In this document: positions 1-12,600 of the stretch, piece after piece
How the letters are laid out: every line of letters begins with the position of its first letter
How positions within the stretch are numbered: position 1 is the first letter of the stretch
Source of the DNA: Abelmoschus esculentus
Taxonomy: Eukaryota > Streptophyta > Magnoliopsida > Malvales > Malvaceae
DNA: 64,000 nucleotides
NCBI GenBank assembly: GCA_035048815.1
Contig: JAUCBN010000023.1
Coordinates: 2,177,501 to 2,241,500 of the forward strand
Direction of reading: 5' to 3'
Notes under the pieces: generated by a model
What the model was told of the DNA's origin: nothing
The model's input: only the letters and a program-made list of their open reading frames with translations
The model's database searches: none
Position numbers and translations under genes: made by a program

Positions 1-50
1 TTCCTCTTATCCCCTCTTTGATATAAATTTTACCTCTTCTACTACTGCAG

Positions 51-2364
51 CGGATCATCCAAAATCAGATGAATTATTTTCAGACCCCCGGCTAGCAGCA
101 TATGCTGTTCCACACAGTCCAGTGGTCTCCTGGTATATAGTTAGTTGCATCCTCGCTTGTCTCAGGTATTTTGGTTACAGAAACTGATGAATATGCTTAT
201 TGATGTGCACAACAGTAATGAGGCAGCAAAGGATTACTTGCAGAAGGAAGTTGAGATATTGAGGACAAAAAGTCATTGGAAGAAAGCTTACTTTTATCTC
301 TGGGATGAGGTATTATCTGTTCTTCAATTGGCTGAAAATTAGCAGTTTTAAGCCCTATTAATGAGACATATAATGTCCTTGAAAGGACATAATGTCTCTG
401 CTTTTCTCTGTTTATTATTTTTGGTCTCTGCATTTCTGCATCGTTATACTTATTTTTGATTTACTAGAAGTCTTTTACAGTCTTTATTGTATATCCAGTA
501 GTTGGTGTTGTTTCAGTCATTAGCAAATTGAGTGTTGGATATTAGCATTATATGATAATCTTGACACATGATGAGAATGTATTTCTTTTTGTAGCCACTG
601 AACATGGAACAGTATGAATCTCTCTGCAACCTTGCGAGTGGCATTCATGCTTATGCTCCTGATGCTCGTGTTTTAACCACTTACTATTGTGGTAAGATTT
701 CACTCCCCTCTTTGTTAGGTTTTCTATTAACATGCCAGCTACCTCTTTCAGAAATCATAATTTACCCTTAAGTAATTATTTATTAACTGTTTGTATGTGG
801 AATCAAATAGTTCCAACCTTCCAATATGATAGTATAAAGTTTCTCTCTCTCCCTCTCTCTGAGGTTACTTAGTAATTTCTGCATGTGGCAAAGAGGTGCC
901 GTGGTCATTTTCTGATTTCTATAGGTTTATTGATCTGCTGCTCTAGTGGACGTGCTATATAATGAGATTATGTATTTCAGGAGTCATGTTGCTACTTTGA
1001 CCTTATACAATTAGCAAGGCATCCTTTTCTTAACTATTGAGATGTTTCACCTGATTTGCTTCTTTCTTGCAGGACCAAGTGATGCTCCTCTTGCACCAAC
1101 TCCTTTTGAGGCTTTTCTAAAAGTGCCAAAGTTTCTACGCCCTCACACTCAAATATATTGTACAAGGTATCTCTTCCTTATTATAACTCAAAGGGTTCTT
1201 TCTTGTCCTGAAGAATAAGTAAAACTTTTTGTTTTCGTGTGCAGTGAATGGGTATTTGGTAATCGAGAGGACCTGGTTAAGGATGTTATTTCTGAATTGC
1301 AGCTAGAAAGTGGAGAGGTAATGCTTACTGGTAGTTTGTTCCTATTTCTTTGTCTGTTTAGTGGGGTGACCCCAAACAAGTGTCTCTATAATTGCTTTGT
1401 TATGACATCATTTTCTTATGATTCTTTGTGGGAATATTTATTTTCTCGAACCAAGATTTTAGGATTAAAATATTTACGTACTTTCAACCTAACGAAGTGA
1501 ATGACTTCCTACTGGTTTCTTCCTCGAAATATTTAGTGTACTTACAATTGGTTGAGTTCTGTTTCTGTCCTGCAAGTGTCCTGCCTGTTACTGCGGTGTT
1601 GCAGAGTTATTTTGTAAAAGTTCTGAACACTATGAAATTTGATGTTGACGGGAACAAGCTTTTATGATAGGAATGGTGGACATACGTTTGCATGGGTCCA
1701 TCCGACCCTCATCCAAACTGGCATCTGGGAATGCGAGGAACACAGCACCGTGCCGTTATGTGGCGTGTATGGAAGGAAGGTGGAACCGGTTTTCTATATT
1801 GGGGTGCCAATTGCTACGAGAAGGCAACAGTTCCTAGTGCAGAGGTATCCACTCACCATCTCAAATCCAATATAACATTTTCCAAACTCTTTCAAAGAAA
1901 ACAAAAAACTCCTTAAAATGAAAAATGTCTGTGCAGATAAGATTTAGGCGAGGCCTCCCGCCAGGTGACGGCGTTTTATACTACCCAGGTGAGGTATTCT
2001 CATCTTCAAGCCAACCCGTTGCTTCCCTTCGACTAGAGCGAATTCTCAGTGGCTTGCAGGTAAGCCAAATTTCCACATCATTTTAACTTTTTTACCATGT
2101 TTTAAATTAAGATCAAAATTGAATGGTAAATTTCACATTTACCATTTTTCGAATTACCTGAAGCTTTATTCTCCATTAACATCGATCTAGGACTTTGAAT
2201 ACCTTAAGCTTTATGCCTCAAGATATGGAAGGGCAGAATCTCTCTCCCTTTTAGAGAAGACAGGTGTTTATTTAGGTCCTGAGCGATACACCATGGAACA
2301 TATGGCCATCGATATAATGCGAGGTGAGATTTACAACACCTGCAGATCCTCATCAGGTTCATAA
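51..2364 (+). CDS. DUF4091 protein, GH123-like (5' end missing)
   Basis: This is the last eight exons of a gene that begins left of the window: 51-132, 216-309, 595-691, 1073-1166, 1245-1317, 1671-1844, 1937-2059 and 2191-2364 (stop). They join into one open frame of about 302 residues. The protein carries HWKKAYFYLWDEP, then APDARVLTTYYCGPSDAP, then EEWWTYVCMGPSDPHPNW, and a segment rich in Trp and Tyr ending in GFLYWGANCYEKA. These are typical of the plant DUF4091 family, which is related to GH123 glycoside hydrolases with a TIM-barrel fold. The Asp-Glu of LWDEP could be catalytic by analogy with GH123, but this is inference. The substrate is unknown. The second exon uses the acceptor at 214-215, because the more upstream choices break the family alignment. 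I am confident of the family and less so of any activity. Confidence 0.85.
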
Positions 2365-2601
2365 ATCTTTTATGTTATTTTCTTTTATTTTCATGATCTT
2401 ATTTTCTTTCATATATTAGACATTTTTTTCCTACTCTTAAATCCATATGCAACAGTAAAAGACAAACTTCGTCTACTTCTTGTCCCTACCCTTCATATTT
2501 GTGTTAATTTGCAGAGTTAGGATATCAGTTGATGTTCAATACCATGTTATCCTTTCCAGAAAAAAATATATATTTTTATAAATTTTTGTTGTTCGATGAG
2601 T

Positions 2602-2637
2602 ATTTGGATTTGGATTTGGATTTGGATTTGGATTTGG
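2602..2637. repeat. Hexamer microsatellite (ATTTGG)6
   Basis: Six perfect copies of ATTTGG lie about 240 bp after the stop of the DUF4091 gene. It is a simple-sequence repeat with no evident function. Confidence 0.95.
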
Positions 2638-3602
2638 GTGAGATAAATTTCAGACATAAGAAACGTTTAAAAAGTTGGAGAATATTTTTTCAGCTTATGT
2701 GAATAATGGAGTTTGGAGAAAAAATTTGGGAATAGGTGTGTTTTGGAAAATTTTTGGAAAAATAGTCCAAAAGAAAGTGTTTCTTGGAAAAATAGTCCAA
2801 AAGAAATAGTTTTTTGAAAAAATTCAGCAAAAGCGAAGGATTGAAAAAACACTATTCAAAGTCGGGTTGTAAACCCTTAATCTTTACTTAAATATTATTT
2901 TTTATTCGAATCATTGTTCAAAGACGGATTTTTGTAAACCCTTGACCTTTTGAACGCTACAGTAAACCATAATATTATGGGAAATAATGACGCGTGAACT
3001 ATATTTTTAAAAATAAAGTTTTCAGTCATAATATTTTAATTTATAATTTATTCCTTTAATCTTAAATATTAATTTCATTCATAAATAAAAGCCTATACAA
3101 GAATATTATTTTTTTACGTTACGAATTCAAATACTAAACACTTTTATCAGTCAAATAATTCAAAATCATGTTTTTACCATATTTTTTAAAAAATAATATC
3201 AAATTGATTCTAAATATAAATCAACAATTCTTAAAATAAATAGTTAAAGTTTTTTATTAATATTTTTTAAAATTATAAAATTAAAATCTATTAAAAATAA
3301 ATTCCCCATTCTTTTCTTTTAAATAAAAAAATTAAATTCAACTAACCCAAACAATCCCTAAATAAAAATTGTTAAAATACACACTAACTGCAACCACACC
3401 AACAAGATATTGAGTAGGTGAGATGCTGAACTGATAAGTTTTTTTATGGTAACGACACGTGCTCTTGCTGCCACCATCTTCCTCTCGAGTGCAAACACCA
3501 AAACAAGATGTCTCAAGTCAGGACAATTTTGACCAAAATTAATAAATAAAATACTAAGATTATTTTATATATTTTAAATTAACTACAATAATTGCATGAA
3601 CC

Positions 3603-3907
3603 ATCTAACATCAGTGATTAAAAGAATGATTATTATTTTTAGGGTCATGAGTTCAAACACCAGTAATGTCAGTATAGTGATTGAACGATCAATGTTCAAT
3701 AGTTGAGAGTATACTTTAAAATATATATTACTGTAACACTGTAGTTGAATAAAAAAATCATCAACAATAGTTACAGTTGTAGTTTTTTAGAATATAGTCT
3801 CAATTATTAAACATTAATAACTCAATTACAGTATCATAATATTGATATTCGAACTTGTAACCTTTAAGAACAATAACCGTTATTTTAACCACTGAAGTGA
3901 GACGATT
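3603..3907. mobile_element. Fold-back (MITE-like) inverted repeat
   Basis: The left arm from CAGTGATTAAAAG through the GAGTTCAAACACCAGTAAT region is matched, imperfectly, by the reverse complement of the right arm ending in TTTTAACCACTG. The arms are each roughly 130 bp around a short centre, so the element would fold into one long hairpin. I found no convincing target-site duplication, so the ends are approximate. It looks like an old fold-back MITE. Confidence 0.5.
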
Positions 3908-5360
3908 CATATTGAGAATCAATTCTATTTGGAACAAACTCAACTCTATGAACATTTAAGAATAGTAGCTTAAATACGATCGTAATGATTGTTATTTCAA
4001 CATATTAAGAAAATTTATTTTTGTTCCATAATCCTCCACTACTATATATTAGTATATGTTATATTTGTGTTATTATTTATCCCTTTCTTAGTCATCTTAA
4101 CCATCCGGTCTTTTTTTATTTTGGATCTTTTTATGAGATAACTACGTCCTTGAGCTCGAGGTTTTAATCTTTTCAGAATAGTTCCTTCATTTACTGCGAC
4201 TTGACTAATGAATAAACTCGCTTCATTGAAACCTCAATTATAAATTTAAAAATATTATACTAATTAAATCAAATATTTTTTATATTAATTTTTTTATCTA
4301 TTATAAAAAAGTTAAAGATGAATTATTTATCAATAAATTAGATAAAATCTTTCAAATCGATAATAATATTTTTATAATTATTCTTTAAAACGATGATTTA
4401 TTATAAGATTATATAAAAAATATTTCAAAGAAATCGAATTCTATGTAACCATAAAAAAATACAAATAAAAATACGATGCACGAGACATAGATATGTCACG
4501 AACACCAAAATTTATAAAATAATTATAAAAACGTCATATATTATAAAGATATATCATAAAAACAGATAAATATATACGAAAATAAAAAAAATATTAAAAA
4601 ATAAAACATATAAAATAAAATTTAAAAAGTATAAATTATTTGTGGTTAATAAATATTAATATTCCTTTTTCTTTTTATAATACGTTTTTATATGTTAGCA
4701 AATTTTTTGTAGCATATTTTCTTTATATATGACTAGATTTAACATTGTTTTTTAAGTCGGTGATTATTTGATTATTATATTAATTTATTTTTATTTTAAA
4801 CTTTTAAATCGATTTTATAGTATTGATAAACGTAAAAACAAAGTTGAAATTCGGATTTCGGACAAAATATAAATATTTAAAAATATGATAAATTCATAAA
4901 TAATTTAAAATTTTAAATAAAGAGTTAAAGATAAAAAAAAAAATAGATGATTCTATCATTAAATAAAGCCAACTTTCTCAATATCCCATTATTATATATA
5001 TTTATATATTAGTGTCAATGGTGTTTATCATTTATAAACAACGATGATATTTGTTTATATATTTTTTCTGATTTATTTGGTTAAATTTTAATTTTTTTTG
5101 TAAGGTCATATTCTATGTTTTAATTGTTAGTTTATGCGCTTCAATAATTTTTGAGAAAATCATTAATTATTTTATTATAGTTGTATTGATTCCTTGAATT
5201 TGCTCCTTATTCGATTATTCGTAAAAAAAAAATCACTCAGAAATAAATATTTAATATATTTTTTAGAATAGAAATTTCGTGTCTTTTTATTGTATCTCAT
5301 TTCTTGTTTCTTATTAAAAAAATTTAAAAAATTAAATTTTAAACCCTACATCCTAAAAAT

Positions 5361-5513
5361 TAGGGGTGTTCAAAATTGACCCATGACTACCTATCGGTCT
5401 AATAAACTCATAATGTATGTTATGGAAATAAGTAATGATATAATAATGACATAGTGTTGATATTAGATTTATTATGCCGATGGGTACTCATTGAGCCGGT
5501 TTTGAACATCCTA
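5361..5513. mobile_element. hAT-type MITE, 153 bp
   Basis: The element opens with TAGGGGTGTTCAAAA and closes with TTTTGAACATCCTA, so its termini are imperfect inverted repeats. The inner part also pairs (CTACCTATCGG near the left, CCGATGGGTACTC near the right). It is flanked on both sides by the same 8 bases, CTAAAAAT, at 5353-5360 and 5514-5521. An 8-bp duplication with TAGGGGTG-like ends is the signature of the hAT superfamily. There is no coding capacity, so it is non-autonomous. Confidence 0.8.
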
Positions 5514-5718
5514 CTAAAAATACATCCGATCCTTAATTTCTTAAACTCTAACCTTAACCCTTAACTTTAAATCTTAAATCCTAAATCCACTAATTTAAAA
5601 TAGAGACACCAATGAAGGCACGATTAAGAGATAGACGATTTATACTTATTTTTTATTGAAATAAGTGTCTAAAATTTTATTCTATTGTTATTTTAAGGTA
5701 AAACTGTTAAAAAATTAA

Positions 5719-6273
5719 GGTATAAAAATAATTTTAACATTTAACATTTATGATTTTTATCATTTTAGCCCTCATCCTTGTTTTAGGATAAATTTAACCC
5801 TTAAGTTATATCTTTTTGACAAATATCTTATTTATTAACTAGCATAATTATTAGATAGTTAAAAAATCAACGATAATGATATGTCATATATATATGTAGA
5901 ATGATATTTAAGATTTGAGCATGCTTAGTAGTCTTTTATTTTATATTTAATTAATTTTTAATATTTTATTTAAATTTTAATTGTTTTATATTTTATATTA
6001 GAATAGTATTATATTTTACATGTATATATTTGTTATTATCGTAAAAAATTTAACAATAATGACAAGCTATATTTATGTAGAATAAGACTAGATATCATGT
6101 TATTTAAAATATATTATCATATATATATATGTGACATGTCAATATCGTTAAATTTTTAACGGTTTAATCATTGTATTAGTTAAAAAAATATAGATTAAAG
6201 GATAAACTTATCTAAAAAATAAAAACCAAAATAATAAAAATTATAAATATTAAAGGCTAAAATTATTTTTATA
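5719..6273. mobile_element. Fold-back MITE-like element, about 555 bp
   Basis: The left arm (TATAAAAATAATTTTAAC onward, with GATATGTCATATATATATG further in) recurs in reverse complement in the right arm, which ends CTAAAATTATTTTTATA. Both flanks read AAAAAATTAA-like sequence, which could be a 9-10-bp target duplication, but the region is so AT-rich that chance is hard to exclude. A MULE-like MITE is the best guess. Confidence 0.45.
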
Positions 6274-6300
6274 AAAAAAATTAATTAAACTTAAAAATAA

Positions 6301-6530
6301 AGACTCAAACTAAATTAATTTATTTTTAAGCATTCATCTTGGTATGTGTGTGTAATCACGTGTATAATTTTTTAAAATAGAGACTCAAAATAAATTAATT
6401 TTTTAAAATATATACCTAATATTTATTTTTAAGCATTAATCTCGGTATGTGTGTAATCACGTGTTTAATTTTTTAAAATAGAAACTCAAAATAAATTAAT
6501 TTTTAAAAATATATACCTAATATTCTTTAT
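6301..6530. repeat. 101-bp tandem duplication carrying a G-box, upstream of the P450
   Basis: A unit of about 101 bp (AGACTCAAAATAAATTAATT, then TTTTTAAGCATT, then GGTATGTGTGTAATCACGTG, then TTTTTTAAAATAG) is present about two and a third times. Each full copy contains the palindrome CACGTG, at 6357-6362 and 6458-6463, exactly 101 bp apart. CACGTG is the core G-box bound by bHLH and bZIP factors. The copies lie 135-240 bp before the P450 start codon, so they could form a doubled regulatory module. That function is inference. Confidence 0.75.
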
Positions 6531-6540
6531 ACCAGAATAT

Positions 6541-6548
6541 TTATATAT
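6541..6548 (+). promoter_or_regulatory. Possible TATA box of the P450 gene
   Basis: TTATATAT lies about 50 bp before the ATG at 6598, followed by a C-rich leader (CTTCAGCGCCACC). The placement suits a short 5' UTR, but in AT-rich DNA the match alone is weak. Confidence 0.4.
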
Positions 6549-6597
6549 TCTGATCGCTCTTCAGCGCCACCATTCACGACCTTCACTGAGAAATCCT

Positions 6598-8525
6598 ATG
6601 AATTATCTAATTCTTGTTTTCTTGGCTTTTCTCGGCACACGTCTCATCAAGTTTGCCTACACCACCGTATGGATCCCTTTCAGAATCCAAAGCCATTTCA
6701 AAAGACAAGGAATAACCGGACCCGGCTACCGTCCGGTCTTCGGTAACACGACCGAGATGGCACGTCAGTTCGAGGAAGCTACGTCGAGGCCATCTCCACT
6801 TCACGACGGCAACCACGACATTCTCCCTCGTGTGGCTCCGTTCTACCGCATCTGGTCCGACATGTGCGGGGAACCGTTTTTGTTTTGGTCTGGTTCGAAA
6901 CCGAGGCTGGTGATATCAGACCCGGATATGATCAAGGAGGTCGCCATGAACACTGGAGGTGGCACATTTGACAAAACCGAGTTTGACCCTACAGGCAAGA
7001 TCCTCTTCGGACAGGGACTTGTTGTATTGATGGGACAACAATGGGCAGTCCACAGGAGGATTTTAAACCATCCTTTTCGAATGGAAAAAGTTAAGGTAAA
7101 TCTAACTTCATGTTCATGTTCTTAATAACATTTCGATCCGATCCGATCCGATCCGAGTCCGATTTCATTAGGATATTACACATATGATGCATGGTAAGTT
7201 GGTAACTGTAAGAACTCTTGTCAACAGGCCGGTTGGTTACCAAAGATTGTTGCAGAGACATCTAAAATGCTGGAAAAATGGGAGGAAACAGGAACAGGAC
7301 GAGACGAATTCGAACTTGACGTGTTTAAAGAACTTCATGAACTCTCAGCTGATATTATCTCCCGAACAGCATTCGGATCCTTTTTCGAAGAAGGAAAACG
7401 GATCTTCTCGTTACAAGAACAACAGATGCAGTTTTTCTCTCTTGCAGTGGAAAGTCCTAATGTCCCAGGCTTGAGGTACCATCAACAATGTACCATGTAC
7501 CCTGATTTCGATCAACTTTACTCGGACTCTTCGTTTTTCTTTTAAAATATCGGTATCCGACACATTCGATTCGATGCGTTATGTCAGGTTTTTACCAACT
7601 AGAAGTAACAGGAAGATGTGGAGATTAGGGAAGGAAACTAATGAATCGATTCGGAAATTGATTCGAGCTAACGGAAAATACAGAGAAGACACTTGGAGTC
7701 TACTTAGTCTTTTGATGTCTACGTATAAGAATCAGGATGATGAAGAAGAGATGTTAAGAGAGGATGAAATAATAGGCGAATTTAAGACATTTCACTTCAC
7801 CGGAAAAGAAACAACGGCTAATGCTTTGTCATGGGTGCTTCTGCTTCTGGCTTTGAATCCGGCATGGCAGGACATGGCACCGGAAGAAGTGGTTCGGGTC
7901 ATCGGCGATACCGCTGTTCCGGCTGCAGACAATTTGAAAGACTTGAAGATTGTAAGTTCAGTTCTTCATCCATCTCATGATATGTACTAGATTTGATTGC
8001 CATATACTCATTAAGTCATTGTTTCTTCATTCTATCGATCATAAAACACAAACAAAATCCGAATTTATCGACACGAATATTAGTACACTAACGATTTTAG
8101 TACAGGTGAACATGATAATCGACGAAACACTCCGGCTCTACCCGCCAATAGTGATGTTGGTGAGGAAAGCGTACAAAGATGTCAAGCTAGGGAATATCGA
8201 CATCCCCGCCGGGACAGAGCTCTATCTGTCGCTGGCCGCCGTTCATCACGACACCAACATATGGGGTAACGATGCTCACAAGTTCAATCCTTCGAGGTTT
8301 AAAGAGCCTCGAAGGCATTTGGCATCGTTTATTCCGTTTGGTTTGGGACCTAGATATTGTGTCGGCCAGACTTTGGCCACCGTGGAGATGAAAACCACTC
8401 TGGCCATGATTATCCGGCAGTATTCTTTGGCGGTGTCGCCGACGTACGTTCATGCTCCGAAGCTGGTCATCTCCCTCCAGCCCCAGTATGGCCTGCCGTT
8501 ACTCTTAAGAAGAATAACTTTATGA
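6598..8525 (+). CDS. Cytochrome P450, CYP72 clan (CYP721A-like)
   Basis: Four exons (6598-7095, 7228-7475, 7588-7951, 8106-8525) give an intact 509-residue protein, the usual P450 length. It begins with a hydrophobic ER anchor and a short basic linker with a Gly/Pro hinge (GITGPGYRPVFGN). The I-helix oxygen-binding motif is TGKETT near residue 314 (more often AGKETT). The K-helix ExxR is in ETLRLYPP near 376. The haem motif is FGLGPRYCVG with the ligand Cys near 455. The spacer between the PERF-like FNPSRF and the haem loop is short, as I recall for CYP721A. It is a haem-thiolate monooxygenase on the ER face, fed by NADPH-P450 reductase. CYP72-clan members act on hormones, terpenoids or fatty acids, and the substrate here cannot be told. 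CYP709 or CYP749 are alternatives within the clan. Confidence 0.88.
7134..7156. repeat. Pentamer microsatellite (CGATC)4 in P450 intron 1
   Basis: Four copies of CGATC followed by CGAG lie within the first intron of the P450. It has no coding effect. Confidence 0.9.
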
Positions 8526-9400
8526 AGCTTTTGATGCGTCTTCGTCGAACTATGTAGTATTTTATATTTCAAAATAAAATAGTGAGATAAATTTAATAAT
8601 AAAAAATATGACTAATAAATATTGATAATATTTTTTAAAAAAATTAAATGTCAAGTAACTTAACGGTGTTAAAAAGAATAAATAAATAATTGACAAAAAT
8701 AATAACAATAATAGTAAAAAAATTAAAGATAAAATAGATATTATTAATAAATAATAAAATTAGATGTCATCCATAAATAGTAAAATTATAATAACAAAGA
8801 TTCTCATTTTATTCAATTATGTATTAAATTACAAGAAAAATAATTATAAAAAAGATAAGATCTTTTATAAAAGACTCGATATTAATATATTTACACAATT
8901 TTTTTGAATTTAATATAAAATTACATATTATTCAAAAAAATCCTTGTATATATTAAAAGATTTAATTCGAATTTAAAAATTATTTTATTAATTATTAAAA
9001 TTTTAAAGTTATTTAAAATTTTATTTTATAATAAATTTTAATAAAAATTCTAGATAAATTATTTTTTAAAATTTTAAATTAAATCGATAAATTTAATATT
9101 TTTGAATCGAGTTTATTAAAACGGGAAATCTCCGCTTCTCATCTTTAGACTCCAACCAATTTGGATAATCATTTAATATGCTAAATCCAAATCCAACTGT
9201 AATACGTAATACTAAACGGAGTACCGTTAAGATCATAAAGACGGTTCTGCCCTCGTAGAAATCCCTCAAACTGCCGAAACCTGCGAGTAAATTTTAGGCT
9301 ATAAAAGTGTTAAATCGGTCAGTTAACTTCAACTTTTGCCACGTTTAGGTCAAAATTATCCCTAAATGGGAAATGTTTAGGCTTTAGGGAATTGCGGCTG
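8526..9400. other. AT-rich intergenic spacer
   Basis: This is the spacer between the P450 stop and the PP2C leader. It is very AT-rich up to about 9120, then more balanced and probably the PP2C promoter. I see no gene or clear repeat. Confidence 0.7.
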
Positions 9401-9659
9401 ACATTTTATGGCGACTTCCCCTTCCCTTAGTACCTGTTTCTAGGGTTTCATTTGCATTTCCTAAGCTTCGTCATCCCCCAGAAATTTCTCGATTTCGGAG
9501 AAGATTCTACATTTCTTAAGGATTTGGAGGGTTTTGTTTCTTTAAGGGTTTCGTCATAAGGCAAGCTGAAAGAAGAACTGGTTTCTGACCGTTCTTTTTT
9601 AAACCCATCGATTGATTTTAAGCTTTTCCCTTTCTTCAAGACTTTTGGGAGTTGGGTTT

Positions 9660-12600
9660 TTTGGATTCGATGGTTTTGGGTTGATGGCTCTGTAAAGGTG
9701 AGTTTTTTTTCTGCCTTGTTAATTTCTTGTTCTTTCTTTGAACTTTTTTACTTTCAGTTATTCAACTTTTTAGGATTTGGGAATAGTTAAATCATGTATC
9801 TGGCTTGATTTTGATTCGTTCCATGGCGGGTTTAGATTGTTATACTGATTTTTAATTGAAGTTAAGCTGAGGTAAAATTAAATTATTCATCTTTTCCTAT
9901 TTTTGTTCAATATAGCATTATTGATATGTATAGGTCATTTGTAATCTTTTCATTTTCTTTGGTCTATTTGTTTCTTTGGTTTATTAACTTGGTATCTGCA
10001 AACTTTTGTTTTTCTTTCCAGGTTTCTAAATTCCTGCTATTTTTTTCAAGGGAGAGCAGGAATTATCTATGTTTTTTGTAATCTAAGGATTAGGTGTGTT
10101 AAAAAGTTATGAGATATTCTTATGAATATTGTAGTGACTTTTCTGTTCTTTGTAATAGACTGTTCGAAGCAAAATTGCTTTGCTTAGGAAGATAAGATGC
10201 CATCTACTTATTTTTGGAGACTGAAGAGTGCAGTTCAGAATGGAATTCAGAGAACAGAATGGGGGATTCAGGATTCAATAGAAGTTCTGATAGGTACAGG
10301 GAAGCTGGGATTTGGCAATTATAGGCTTTTTCATTCTTTAGGATCTTCGACGCTTGCAGATTTGCAAGGACTTCTGCAAACAGGGACTCTTTTGGCTGCA
10401 CGATCTGATTCTCTCTTAGCGAAAAGAAGAAGGAACATTTCTGTTGTGGGAGCAGTTTCTCGAACCATTTCTGTTCCTTCTGTTTCTGGTCCTGCTTTCC
10501 AGGTTTGCAGCTATCATTTTGATAGTGCACTTGCTGACTCAAGTCAATTATCATCGTCAGTGAGCAAACTACTGAGTAAACGTATGGCTGCTCCTGGTTC
10601 TAGAGTTGTATTCGGTGGATATCTTGTTGATACAGCAACATTAAAGCATGGGCACCTTTCATCCTCAACAAGTAGTACGGACATCTTCTACAGCAATAAA
10701 CGTTTGAATAGCTGCATAAAAGCTAGAATGAGTTTGGAAAATCCTGAGAAACCTAACAATTCACTAATATATGGATATTTCACGTATAGTGTTGGGAAAA
10801 AATGGTGCAACTTCAATGCTTGGTTGGGTTCAGGTTCCAGGGTGTTCCATAGTTCATTGCCTTCTTGTTTGTCAGCTGGGACTGCACCTGATGTTTCCTT
10901 TGATAATTCTGGAAGTGAAGAGCAGGTTAACAATTCATCTGTATCGTCAGAAGAGTATGTTCACTGTGCAGTTTTTAATATTCTTTTGCTAAATTATTTC
11001 ATTATTTTATGTGATTTATATTTATGCCATGTTTGACAATTATGACAGGAAGATTTCTTCTGGCAAAACTCTGAAACTGCTTTCAGGATCATGCTATCTT
11101 CCACACCCCGACAAAGAAGATACTGGAGGAGAGGATGCTCATTTCATATGTGCGGATGAACAAGCAATAGGTGTAGCTGATGGAGTTGGTGGCTGGGCAG
11201 ATCTAGGTGTTGATGCAGGGCAGTATTCTCGGGAGCTCATGTCTAATTCTGTATCTGCTATCCAGGAGGAGCCCAAAGGTTCAGTTGACCCTGCAAGGGT
11301 CTTAGAGAAAGCTCACTCTAGCACAAAAGCTAAAGGTTCCTCGACAGCATGCATCATAGCACTCACAGACCAGGTAAGTCGTTCATGATCTGGGTTTGCC
11401 TATCATGTTTGGTTTCTATTTCCTTCATGGGTTGCTTTTTCCTGAAGTAATTATTATGAACAAACAAGAATAAATAGTGTTTTCTGTGTTTAATATGACC
11501 TGAGGAATTAATGACTTGCAAGTGGATGTCTTTGTCCTAATGTTGTCAGAACTTACAATTGAGACCAAAATTGTACTTTTCTCTTCGACCAAAATTGTAC
11601 TTCAACCTCCTTATGGGATGACTGAAATTTTTGGGTTTTCACTGCAGGGTCTTCATGCTATAAATCTGGGGGACAGTGGTTTTATGGTGGTTCGAGATGG
11701 ATGCACTGTATTTAGGTCCCCTGTTCAGCAGCATGATTTTAACTTCACATATCAACTTGAGAGTGGAAGTAATGGTGACTTACCTAGCTCCGGCCAGGTG
11801 GTTAACACAAACTCCAGTTGTGCTCTTGCTGAACATAAGTCTTCTTTTTGACTTTATGATAATGAAATTTCAATTATGTTATTTTATATATGGCTCAACG
11901 GATATTTGCTTAGGTGTGCCAGCATGTTAGACAGTTGTTTCTGTTGATAATAACTTAAATATTTTAAATAGGAAAGGATACCCTTTAATATTTCTTGATA
12001 ATTGAGAGGTCAACCAAATTATTTATTACTCACTTCCTTTTGCATATTTTTGGACATTTTATGTCCCCATTTCTTTTTTCCATATTAAAGAATAATTTCC
12101 AGCATGTTAGGCTTTATTTTATTCTGTTGTGAAATATCTGAATGACCTAAATCTTCTGTCGAACTCAGATCTTTGCAGTTCCTGTTGCTCCTGGAGATGT
12201 TGTCATTGCTGGCACAGATGGACTGTTTGATAACTTGTACAATAATGAAATTACTGCGGTGGTGGTTCATGCAGTGAGAGCTGGTTTGGGGCCCCAAGTG
12301 ACTGCTCAGAAGATAGCAGCATTGGCTCGACAACGAGCACAGGATAGAGATCGACAAACACCTTTCTCAACTGCTGCTCAAGATGCTGGATTCCGCTATT
12401 ATGGTGGAAAGCTTGATGACATCACTGTTGTTGTGTCATACATTACTGCCTCCGAGGAAGTATGTTCTTTCTCTCTTGCATTTGCTCTTAGTATTTCTCT
12501 CTTAGAACTAGAAACTAAATAAAGAGAAATTAGTGGGGTGCATTCACTTATGATGTTACATTCTAGAGTTCATGCTAGAAACCTTTTCTCATTTACTTAG

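Larger units (their letters stand above)
2365..6540. other. AT-rich intergenic region with small transposon relics
   Basis: No gene is supported here. The region is extremely AT-rich. It contains a hexamer microsatellite (2602-2637), two copies of a motif reading GGAAAAATAGTCCAAAAG near 2758 and 2788, a fold-back repeat (about 3603-3907), a hAT-type MITE (5361-5513), a second fold-back repeat (about 5719-6273) and a tandem duplication just before the P450 gene. All are listed separately. Confidence 0.8.

Noticed and set aside
5520..5590. Runs like CTTAACCCTTAACTTTAAATC resembling telomere repeats (also 18020-18150, 21870-21950, 39880-39930)
   Set aside because: They are too degenerate to be an interstitial telomere array and look like common AT-rich low-complexity DNA.
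7577..7990. P450 exon 3 frame as a separate gene with its own ATG
   Set aside because: It is an internal exon. The splice sites at 7587 and 7952 join it in phase to the other exons.
10204..10554. 116-codon antisense frame in the PP2C first exon
   Set aside because: It is a shadow of the coding strand, has no family resemblance, and the sense frame is clearly real.
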